DNA of 22,831 nucleotides from positions 1 through 22,831 of the forward strand of contig JALUVW010000088.1 in assembly GCA_027020105.1 (NCBI GenBank), in the 5' to 3' direction. The stretch comes from Candidatus Falkowiibacteriota bacterium (GTDB lineage: Bacteria; Patescibacteriota; Patescibacteriia; Patescibacteriales; SZUA-104). Each line of letters starts with the position of its first letter. Within the stretch, counting starts at the first letter, position 1. The notes under the pieces are model-generated. The model searched no databases. It worked only from the letters and a program-made list of their open reading frames with translations, and had not been told where the DNA came from. Position numbers and translations under genes: made by a program. Shown here piece after piece: positions 6,560 through 13,815 of this stretch.

Positions 6560-7957
6560 TTATTCCATTTTACCGGATTGTCGCCAAGCCCCGCCGCGAG
6601 CGAAATTTTTCAAATTCCCGAAAGACAAGCCGGCAATCGCGACCGAAACGGGTATTAGCGTCAAAATATTGCGGGAAACGGCCGTGCCGTCCAAAACATA
6701 TTTATATTCTTCCGTAAACAAATATAACATAAAAAAGCCCAGCAGCGAAAACGCCAAAAACATCCACCCTGATTTCAGCGCGTCCGATTTTATTATTTTT
6801 TTAAAATTCGCGATCAACGCGACAACCGCCATAAACCACCAAATATTCCAGCTATTCTGCGAGAACAGCGAAGCAAAAAACGGTTTTATCGCCTCGGGGT
6901 GGAAGCCGATGCCCGACTCAACGTTTTTTACCGCGAGGCCGTAAGTCCGCTTGAATATTAACCACGGAAAAATCGGCAAAACCATTGAAACGGCATAATA
7001 AAATAATATTTTTATGTTTTTAAGCCTCAATCTCAACGGAGGAGTGAGCCGCGCCAAGACAAGCGGAATGGACGCGATAATAAATATTATCGCGTCGTTT
7101 TTCACCCAAAAAGAAATTCCGAAAAATATGCCGGCGAAAATTAAAAACTTGTCGCCGCGGCCGGCAAACCAATAAAACAAATACATAAAAGATATTAACG
7201 CGTAAAAACTTAAAACCAAATCGGCGTAAGCGTTATAGCCGTGGTAAAAAAACAGCGGCATCGTGGAAATGAAAAACACGAAAACCAAACTTTTGAATTT
7301 ATCCAGATAATCTTTTAAAAAATAATATATTAACGCCAATACGCCGATAAAAAACAAAACAAAAATAAAATTAACCGCCAAGTCGTTATACTCCCCCGCG
7401 ACTTCGTGCCGCCAAAATTGCGACAACGGAACAAGCCACGGATAATTTACGTGTCCGCCGCCGCCCAAATACAAAAAACTGTCGGGATTGAAGTCAACTC
7501 GCTTTTCATAAAACAAAACTTTCGCTTTATACGCCCACATCGCCAGACTGTCAAAAGCGGCCGTGGGGCGGGTTAGGGCGTTGAAAAACATAAAAATCAG
7601 CTGTATTAAAATCAATAAAACAATTATTATTTCTTTCGTTTTCAACCCCCGGGCAAAAGAAAGATTCATCGCTCTGATATTTTTAAGTCCCGCCGCCCTC
7701 AACATTCCCTTCCGGTACGCGTAAAAAACGAGTAAAGTATTTTCCAGCAACAAAACCGAACCGAAAACCAATACTGAAAAATTCAGGCGAAAAATAAAAA
7801 GATACGCGAATATTTGCGTAGTAACGAGGTATGTTCCGATGCCGTAAGATAACGCCAGACGATACAATAAGGGCTTATTTCGCTCCAAAAACAACGAGGT
7901 CAAATAACCCGGAACAAGTATGCTGATTAAAAATATCGCGAATTTTACGATAAGCAT
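6560..7957 (-). CDS. GT-C-type membrane glycosyltransferase (GT39/ArnT-like)
   Basis: Polytopic membrane protein of 465 residues with about 11-12 hydrophobic segments. After the third or fourth segment there is an extracytoplasmic loop starting RPTAAFDSLAMWAYKAK, with Asp136 in the place expected for the acidic catalytic residue of GT-C enzymes that use lipid-linked sugars. Another loop contains GGGGHVNYPWLVPL, and FWVKNDA is a further conserved-looking motif. This fits a GT39/ArnT-like fold that transfers sugar from a polyprenyl phosphate donor outside the membrane. The GT2 gene at 8747-9436 resembles the enzyme that makes such donors, which supports the assignment. The acceptor is unknown; pilin or surface glycan is plausible. 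Confidence 0.7.
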   Translation of the reverse strand: MLIVKFAIFLISILVPGYLTSLFLERNKPLLYRLALSYGIGTYLVTTQIFAYLFIFRLNFSVLVFGSVLLLENTLLVFYAYRKGMLRAAGLKNIRAMNLSFARGLKTKEIIIVLLILIQLIFMFFNALTRPTAAFDSLAMWAYKAKVLFYEKRVDFNPDSFLYLGGGGHVNYPWLVPLSQFWRHEVAGEYNDLAVNFIFVLFFIGVLALIYYFLKDYLDKFKSLVFVFFISTMPLFFYHGYNAYADLVLSFYALISFMYLFYWFAGRGDKFLIFAGIFFGISFWVKNDAIIFIIASIPLVLARLTPPLRLRLKNIKILFYYAVSMVLPIFPWLIFKRTYGLAVKNVESGIGFHPEAIKPFFASLFSQNSWNIWWFMAVVALIANFKKIIKSDALKSGWMFLAFSLLGFFMLYLFTEEYKYVLDGTAVSRNILTLIPVSVAIAGLSFGNLKNFARGGAWRQSGKME

Positions 7958-7972
7958 AAATTTATACTTCTG

Positions 7973-8008
7973 CCGGCCTTTAGGCCGGGTTCGGGCGGCT
8001 TTAGCCGC
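7973..8008. repeat. Pair of TT-centred palindromes between glycosyltransferase genes
   Basis: CCGGCCT-TT-AGGCCGG (7973-7988) and GCGGCT-TT-AGCCGC (7995-8008) lie in the 111-base gap between two genes. The pair, including the spacer between them, matches in reverse complement the palindromes at 22164-22201 and 22460-22497. They may also weaken read-through, but no T-run follows. Confidence 0.75.
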
Positions 8009-8068
8009 GTACCGTCACGCTACAAAGCCAAAGCCTCGCTAATCCCAAGAAAACCAAGGGAAAACAAA

Positions 8069-8725
8069 TTACTTCTCTGTCTTTTTTAATATTAACCGCC
8101 TCGGACCCATATTATCAATCAATGAATATTCGCCGATTTTCACCTCCCTCGCCTCTCCCCGATTATCCGGCTCTATTTTATACAAAATATTATCTTTATA
8201 GCGATAACCGTTATGAAAATAATATAACAGATAATCCGCCTCGTTAATATCGCTGGTTATGCTAAAACGCGGGAATAAATAATAATTAAAATACGTGTTC
8301 AAAAAAGGAGACGCCGTTAATATTTTCACTTTTGATTTAGCGGGCAAGCTATTCTCGGCAAGTTTAATGAAAGAAAACATTCGGCACGCTATTTCTCCGC
8401 CGCCCCTGTTATCCATATTGCAAAACCGAACCGTTCTCTTTCCGTTTTCGCTATACGACGAATAATCCATATTCTCAATAGCGTCATAAAAATTATTGTA
8501 AAAAAAATTAACGTATAACGGCAGCCAAAAAATTATAAAAAGCGAAAAAATCAATTTATCAAAATGTCCGCCGATAAACACGATCTTGTTTTTCGCCGAC
8601 AAAACAAAAACCGCCGACAGCGCCAAAGCGCCCCCCAACAACGGGGTTACGGGAATGTTTTTATATAAAATTCCCGGAACCACATTAATTGTATAAAATA
8701 ATTCCGGCTGATCAATAAACAACAT
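8069..8725 (-). CDS. Membrane protein of unknown function in the glycosylation block
   Basis: I do not recognise this 218-residue protein. It has a hydrophobic segment near residues 30-42, another near 58-75 (LIFSLFIIFWLPLYVNFF), and a soluble C-terminal part of about 140 residues probably outside the membrane, containing CNMDNRGGGEIACRMFSF and LYYFHNGYRYKDNILYKIE. The soluble part resembles the extracytoplasmic tail of GT-C membrane proteins only in general character. The protein looks short for a transferase and could be the C-terminal remnant of a longer one. It lies 21 bases after the GT2 gene and before the GT-C gene, so a role in the same glycan pathway is inferred from position alone. 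Confidence 0.6.
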   Translation of the reverse strand: MLFIDQPELFYTINVVPGILYKNIPVTPLLGGALALSAVFVLSAKNKIVFIGGHFDKLIFSLFIIFWLPLYVNFFYNNFYDAIENMDYSSYSENGKRTVRFCNMDNRGGGEIACRMFSFIKLAENSLPAKSKVKILTASPFLNTYFNYYLFPRFSITSDINEADYLLYYFHNGYRYKDNILYKIEPDNRGEAREVKIGEYSLIDNMGPRRLILKKTEK

Positions 8726-8746
8726 ACGGTTAATCGGCGGCGGCCC

Positions 8747-9436
8747 CTAATCAATAAATTTATATTTTATCAAAGCGTAAATCGCCATAACGCCGTCCCG
8801 CCATCCGATTTTTTTGCCGTCGGCGAATCCGCGGCTGCTGTAACTTATCGGGACCTCTTTTATCTCGCGCCCCGCCTTTATCAATTTGGCGGTTACTTCC
8901 GGCTCAAAATCAAACCGATTTGATTTGATGTTTACGCTTTTTATGACCTCGCTCCTGAAAACTTTATAGCAAGTTTCCATATCGCTTATTCTCTTTCCGT
9001 ACAGAACCGACAACAAAAACGACAAAAATTTATTGCCCAAATAAAACAAGCGGTATTTCGGCCTGTGCCCCCTTTTCAAAAACCTTGAACCGTACACGGC
9101 GTCGGCCTCTCCGTTTAACAGCGGCGGTAAAAGACGCCGGTACTCGCTCGGGCTGTACTCCATATCGGCGTCCTGAATGATAATAAACTCGCCGCTCGCC
9201 TCCTTGATGCCGGCCCTGATCGCCGCCCCTTTGCCCCGGTTTCTGTCCTGAAAAACAACCTTGTGCCTGCCGGACAAGCCTTTCACGATATCGCGCGTGC
9301 CGTCGGTGGAAAAATCGTCAATAATGATTATTTCTTTGTCCAAACTTCCCGGCAGCTCCGCCCTTTCCACTTCGCTCAAAACCTTTAAAATCGTTTTTCT
9401 CTCGTTGTACGCGGGAATGATAACGCTTAATTTCAT
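8747..9436 (-). CDS. GT2 glycosyltransferase, polyprenyl-phosphate sugar synthase-like
   Basis: Family 2 glycosyltransferase of 229 residues, similar to dolichyl-phosphate mannose synthases. It starts LSVIIPAYNERKTI, carries DDFSTDGT near 41-48, NRGKGAAIRAGI near 66-77, and the metal-binding DAD at 89-91 in QDADMEYSP. There is no C-terminal membrane anchor, so it is a soluble or peripheral enzyme. Such enzymes load a sugar from a nucleotide donor onto a polyprenyl phosphate, giving the lipid-linked donor used by GT-C enzymes such as the one at 6560-7957. Its ATG overlaps the stop of the upstream ligase-like gene (ATGA), indicating translational coupling. Confidence 0.88.
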   Translation of the reverse strand: MKLSVIIPAYNERKTILKVLSEVERAELPGSLDKEIIIIDDFSTDGTRDIVKGLSGRHKVVFQDRNRGKGAAIRAGIKEASGEFIIIQDADMEYSPSEYRRLLPPLLNGEADAVYGSRFLKRGHRPKYRLFYLGNKFLSFLLSVLYGKRISDMETCYKVFRSEVIKSVNIKSNRFDFEPEVTAKLIKAGREIKEVPISYSSRGFADGKKIGWRDGVMAIYALIKYKFID

Positions 9437-11277
9437 AATGCCGACAATAAATATTTTAAATAATTGATTTCTTTTTTGATTCCGGAAAACTCTTTTTGCC
9501 CTTTCATTATCCGCCCTTGCCTGTTCTTAACCGTTTTTTCCGAATAATAAAGCAGTATATTGTTTATGGTCTCGCGCGCGTCCTCCGTTCTGTTTAGCGA
9601 AATCAACAACTCGGCGAGATTGATATAGTGCCTCGGGTTGAATTTGTCAAGCCTTATCGCTTCGCGGAAATCATCCTCCGCTTCAATCAATTTATTTTGA
9701 GCGATTAAAATTTTCCCTCTAAGCTCATAATTTAAAGCGTTGAGACGGTCCGATTCAATCGTTTTTTCCGATATTTCCAACGCCTTGCTTAAAAGCGCCT
9801 CTCTTTCTTCGCCGCTTAAAGCGGCGCCGCGGGCGTAAAGAATAATTCCGTATCGCCTCAAATGCCTTGAATTCGGATTTAATAAAACGCTTTTGCCGAA
9901 CGCGTTTTCGGCCGAAGCCAATTCGCCCCTTGATTGGAGCAGCAATCCTTGATTAAAATGATAACCGCCGTATAAAAACATTATACCACCAATTAACAAT
10001 AAAGCGGAAATAAAAACGGCCGCCGCCTTAAAGCCCTTTTGTTTGTATTCTCCGGATTTGTGTTTGGCGGCGCCGTAAAGCAATCCCAAAAACATCCAGA
10101 AAACCAAGGCGTTGGCCCCGAAATGCCAATCAATGTCAACGCCATTATGAATTAAGAAGGCCAATGTCCCGACAAACAGAGGAAGCGCGTATTTTTTTTC
10201 TTTTAGCCCTTCGCGCGCGGACCGATAAACATATGACAAAAACAAAATAAAAAACAATAAAACGAATATTCCGGCCTCGGACAACATTTCCAAATACAAA
10301 TTATGCGCGTATTTTCCGCCGCTTGCCGGATTTTTTTGATATTGGCGGTAAATTGTCTGAAAAGTTCCCGGACCGGAGCCGAAAACGGGATAATCCTTGA
10401 AAATATCCCAAGCTCCCCGCCAATAATTCAGTCTGGCGGCGGCGGAAAAATCAGACTCCGTAAAGCTGTTTCGCGCGTGGGACGCGAACCCGAAACCGTC
10501 TTGCTTTAAAAAATTGATTCCCGTTATCAGAGCCGCCGATAATAATAAAATCAACAAAATGCCGGCAATGCTTTTCTTTGCCGAAGCGGCCGAGAATTGG
10601 CGAAGCTTACCGGAATAATAATAAATAAATATCGGCAAAACCGATAAAACGCTTAAAAACGCGCCGCGAGATCCTGTTAAAACAAAAGCCGCGATTATCA
10701 ATGCCAAAACCAAGCCGGAGAATAATTTCTCGCCCGATTCCTTTTCTCTTTTTTCCAAAAACAGACAAATCGCCAAAGGCAAAGAAAAAAGCAAATAGCC
10801 GGCAAAAGGATTGGGCCAGTAAAACGTGGACGTGAGACGGGCGTAATTGCCGGTCAGATAAAAATAAATTCCGACCAAAGATAACGCCGCGCTCGCCCCC
10901 AGAAAAATTTTAACCAAAAAATCAGTTTCTTTTTCTCCCGTCCTCAAATTCGCCGCGACGAAAAACAGGACCCCGTAGCCCAGATATTGAATCCATATCT
11001 CAAAACTGTTATAGGGCGAGGTTGAGAAAAAAACCGAAATTAGGCCGAAGGCAAGAAATAAAAACAAAAAAAACAACGGCGATGGAAAAAACCTCGTTTT
11101 TTTCTTGTTTTTTCCCGTTTCCGCTCCGTTTGGCCCGCTGAAAAGCGAAAAAGCCAAGGCGATAAACACCAACATAGTCGGACCGATAAGCGCGCCGTTT
11201 CCTCCGTCAAAAAACGGCGGCAGCGCCAATAAAGCCGCCAGAATAAACAATATGATTTTTTTCCTAAAATCAACCAT
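9433..11277 (-). CDS. O-antigen-ligase-like membrane protein with C-terminal TPRs
   Basis: 614 residues with about 12 membrane segments and a Wzy_C/WaaL-type core. Visible landmarks are TGSRGA at 201-206, RLNYWRGAWDIFKDYPVFGSG around 282-302, and HNLYLEMLSEAG with His325 at the position of the conserved catalytic histidine of O-antigen ligases. After the last membrane segment (about residue 440) comes a TPR-like region (about 445-580: GELASAENAFGKSVLLNPNS, LIEAEDDFREAIRLDKFNPRH). Family members transfer lipid-linked glycan to lipid A or, in PglL/PilO-type enzymes, to pilin. No lipid A genes are seen here and pilin genes are close, so protein glycosylation is a reasonable but unproven guess. 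A paralogue lies at 13816-16101. Confidence 0.85.
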   Translation of the reverse strand: MVDFRKKIILFILAALLALPPFFDGGNGALIGPTMLVFIALAFSLFSGPNGAETGKNKKKTRFFPSPLFFLFLFLAFGLISVFFSTSPYNSFEIWIQYLGYGVLFFVAANLRTGEKETDFLVKIFLGASAALSLVGIYFYLTGNYARLTSTFYWPNPFAGYLLFSLPLAICLFLEKREKESGEKLFSGLVLALIIAAFVLTGSRGAFLSVLSVLPIFIYYYSGKLRQFSAASAKKSIAGILLILLLSAALITGINFLKQDGFGFASHARNSFTESDFSAAARLNYWRGAWDIFKDYPVFGSGPGTFQTIYRQYQKNPASGGKYAHNLYLEMLSEAGIFVLLFFILFLSYVYRSAREGLKEKKYALPLFVGTLAFLIHNGVDIDWHFGANALVFWMFLGLLYGAAKHKSGEYKQKGFKAAAVFISALLLIGGIMFLYGGYHFNQGLLLQSRGELASAENAFGKSVLLNPNSRHLRRYGIILYARGAALSGEEREALLSKALEISEKTIESDRLNALNYELRGKILIAQNKLIEAEDDFREAIRLDKFNPRHYINLAELLISLNRTEDARETINNILLYYSEKTVKNRQGRIMKGQKEFSGIKKEINYLKYLLSAL

Positions 11278-11304
11278 AAATTAATTCGCGATATTCAGTG
11301 AAAC

Positions 11305-11480
11305 GCCCCCCCGTAGGGGCGAACGGCGTTCGCCCTTGTGAACGGTTGTTCGCCCTTGTGAACGGTTGTTCGCCCTTGTGAACGGTTGTTCGCCCCGATT
11401 GGCGAACGAAAATTTTCCACTCCGTAGGGGCGAACGGCGTTCGCCCTTGTGAACGGCTGTTCGCCCTTTGCGAACGGCCG
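11305..11480. repeat. GGGCGAAC/GTTCGCCC palindromic repeats with 20-bp tandem copies
   Basis: Within the 206-base gap between two glycosyltransferase-block genes. The 20-bp unit starting GTTCGCCCTTGTGAACGG occurs three times in direct tandem (11328-11347, 11348-11367, 11368-11387). A block starting CCGTAGGGGCGAAC occurs at 11311 and again at 11422; each contains the palindrome GGGCGAAC-GGC-GTTCGCCC. The type is seen between genes in many bacterial genomes. No credible coding function. Confidence 0.9.
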
Positions 11481-11483
11481 CCG

Positions 11484-12269
11484 TCAAACCCTTGCCAACA
11501 CCTTGTACGGCCAACGGATAATTTTCATTAAATACATCTGCGGCGCTCCGTAATGTTTTTTGTAAAAATAATCTTGCGATTCATAATAATACGCCTTTCT
11601 CTTGGAAAAACCGCTCAAACTTTTGCCGCATAAATGCGTTAAGCTTGCTCGCGGATTTACCAATATTTTATACCCGGATTCCTTTATTCTTTTGCACAAA
11701 TCAACATCCTCAAAATACATAAAAAATTTTTCATCAAATCCGCCCAAGCGCTCAAATATGCTTTTCTTTACGGCCAAAGCGGCTCCGCTCGCCCAATCAA
11801 CTTCAAACGGATTATTTCGGTATCCGGCGGGAGGTTTAAATTTTTCAAAAATGACATTTGCCGGATTCGGGAAATCCCCGAAGGCGCGCGGCTGCTCATC
11901 GCCGTCTTCAAGCAATAATTTCGGAGCGACAACGCCGATATTTTTATCCCGCGAAAAACTTCTCTCCAGCTCGGTGAACATATTATTTTTTATTATCGTG
12001 TCGCTGTTTAAAAAAAATAAATATTTTCCGTTGGCCGCCGCCGCGCCTTGATTGTTGGCCGCTCCAAAACCTTTGTTTTCTTTGTTTTCAATTAAAGTTA
12101 TCTTGTTTTTGAAGTATTTTCTCAGCATTCGCGCGCTGCCGTCTCGGGACGCGTTATCCACTATCAAAATTTCAACACTGCCGCCGACGCGGTTTTTTAA
12201 AACCGAATTAACGCAATTTTTTGTTAATTCCTTTGTGTTGTGATTAACGATTATAATGGAAAAATTCAT
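11484..12269 (-). CDS. GT2 glycosyltransferase, rhamnosyltransferase (WbbL)-like
   Basis: Family 2 glycosyltransferase of 261 residues. Motifs: SIIIVNHNTKELTKNCVNSV at the start, VDNASRDGS near 37-45, ENKGFGAANNQGA near 64-76, the metal-binding NSD at 88-90 in FLNSDTII, and the acceptor-side signature SGAALAVKKSIFERLGGFDE followed by FEDVDLCKR near 186-194. This arrangement is typical of rhamnosyltransferases and other surface polysaccharide enzymes. No membrane anchor. It is 6 bases downstream of the GT2-methyltransferase gene and so almost certainly in the same transcript; the gap after it is filled with palindromic repeats. Confidence 0.9.
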   Translation of the reverse strand: MNFSIIIVNHNTKELTKNCVNSVLKNRVGGSVEILIVDNASRDGSARMLRKYFKNKITLIENKENKGFGAANNQGAAAANGKYLFFLNSDTIIKNNMFTELERSFSRDKNIGVVAPKLLLEDGDEQPRAFGDFPNPANVIFEKFKPPAGYRNNPFEVDWASGAALAVKKSIFERLGGFDEKFFMYFEDVDLCKRIKESGYKILVNPRASLTHLCGKSLSGFSKRKAYYYESQDYFYKKHYGAPQMYLMKIIRWPYKVLARV

Positions 12270-12275
12270 ATAAAG

Positions 12276-13811
12276 TTAAATAATTTCCGCGACTATAATC
12301 CGGCGATAACAATTTCCGTAATTTAAAAAACGCCTTAAAGGCAAGACAAACAAAAACGCGTAATACAAAACGCTTAAAAACACGTTTTCGCTTATTTTGC
12401 ACTTCATAATAAAATACCTGACTTTTAAATTAAGCGATTTTTCGTTTTTTGTTATTTTAATATTCTTGTTTAACGCGTCCGCCGATGTTTTCAGCATTGA
12501 AATCAAATCATCCGCTTCCGGCAGGCCGTTTCGCTTGTGGTCCTCCAAAAATTTATCTCTTTTTTTGTGGATACCATAAAATAAATCACGCAATTTGATG
12601 TCGTGCTCGTAAGACAGGCGCCCGCATGGCGCGACCAAAATTATTTCTTTTTTGGTTACTCTCAATATTTCTTTTAAGAAAAATTCTCTCTCGCTCGCCG
12701 GCAAATGCTCAATATTGTCAACGCTTACGGTTACGTCAAATTCATTATCTCCGAAAGGAAAATTTTTGCCGCCGAATTTTATCTTTTTCAGCAATTTGCT
12801 CGGCCGATTGCCGTATTCAACATCAAGCCCCGTTACGCTTTTTTTGTAATAGGGCGTAATGCCCAAATCACCCGATCCGACTTCCAAAATTTTATTTTGT
12901 TCATTTTTAACTTTTTTCAAAACATCAACCGCCGGCAAATACCTTAACGCCGTGTCCGTGGAGTAATCACGCAATATGATATTCTTTATTTTCTTTAAAA
13001 TCATTTTGTTTTTGCGATAAAAAATATTATAATTAACGGCCACCCTGTAAATACCAAGCATCAACGCGACCCTCACGCCTATTAAGCCCTCTTTAATCCC
13101 GCCGCTTAGCAAATTTCTCAAAAAAGTGACAAAGAACTCCAAGGGCATCAACAAAAGCGGAAACTTAACTCTTAATTTTACTTTTGCGGGCCAATCATTG
13201 TCATTACGGTTATATTTCTCCACCGCGCCAAAATCATTAAGATAAAGTTTCGCGTGCGCGCTAGCCCACTTCTTTATTTTCCTCTTAAATGTTTTCCAAA
13301 CAAAATTATTTTCTTTGGGGCGATGCTCTAACATTAAATCACTCTTTTCAATTCTTCCGTTAACTTCCGTTGAAAAATGAATAACCCCCAAAAAAGAAAT
13401 TTTTTCTTTTCTGAACAGACATAATTTACGCGGCCAACTCTTTGTTATGTATTTGTCGCCGTCCCATATCGGCCATAAAAACTCATACGCGTCCGCGCCA
13501 TCGTCTCGCGCCAAAGTCCTTATTTTATCCCGCAACTCTTTTGATAAAAATTCATCAGCGTCAATTCGCAAAATCCAGTCTCCCGCGGCTTGCCTAAAAG
13601 CAAAGGGCAGATGAAACTCCATCGCCCCCTTGCGCGGGCGGATAAATATTTTCGCGCCGTAACGGCGGCAAATATCCAAAGTGTTGTCGCCGCATTCTCC
13701 GTCGTGAACCACTATAATTTCATCAGCCGCGGCTTTTACGCTTTCCAAACATCTGCCGATAACCGCCTCTTCGTTGTAAACCACGACGCAAGCGGAAATT
13801 TTTTTGCTCAT
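12276..13811 (-). CDS. GT2 glycosyltransferase fused to a SAM-dependent methyltransferase
   Basis: Two-domain protein of 511 residues. Residues 1 to ~265 are a GT2 domain of the WaaE/KdtX type: ISACVVVYNEEAVIGRCLESV, HDGECGDNT near 36-43, and DADE at 84-87. A hydrophobic stretch near 216-232 and a basic segment near 264-277 link it to a class I methyltransferase domain starting near residue 285, with SAM-binding motif ILEVGSGDLG at 308-317 and FDVTVSVDNIEHLPASER near 358-375. The obvious inference is that one polypeptide adds a sugar and methylates a glycan or related intermediate. A hydrophobic segment near 477-492 may associate it with the membrane. It is 4 bases downstream of the ligase-like gene. 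Confidence 0.85.
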   Translation of the reverse strand: MSKKISACVVVYNEEAVIGRCLESVKAAADEIIVVHDGECGDNTLDICRRYGAKIFIRPRKGAMEFHLPFAFRQAAGDWILRIDADEFLSKELRDKIRTLARDDGADAYEFLWPIWDGDKYITKSWPRKLCLFRKEKISFLGVIHFSTEVNGRIEKSDLMLEHRPKENNFVWKTFKRKIKKWASAHAKLYLNDFGAVEKYNRNDNDWPAKVKLRVKFPLLLMPLEFFVTFLRNLLSGGIKEGLIGVRVALMLGIYRVAVNYNIFYRKNKMILKKIKNIILRDYSTDTALRYLPAVDVLKKVKNEQNKILEVGSGDLGITPYYKKSVTGLDVEYGNRPSKLLKKIKFGGKNFPFGDNEFDVTVSVDNIEHLPASEREFFLKEILRVTKKEIILVAPCGRLSYEHDIKLRDLFYGIHKKRDKFLEDHKRNGLPEADDLISMLKTSADALNKNIKITKNEKSLNLKVRYFIMKCKISENVFLSVLYYAFLFVLPLRRFLNYGNCYRRIIVAEII

Positions 13812-13815
13812 ATTG

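Noticed and set aside
11305..11480. Possible CRISPR array
   Set aside because: The 20-bp units are directly adjacent with no unique spacers, the repeats are palindromic and no cas genes are present.
11281..11514. Open frame of 77 codons on the minus strand over the tandem repeats
   Set aside because: Its translation is only repeat units (VHKGERRSPL-type), and it overlaps the end of a clear GT2 gene in another frame.
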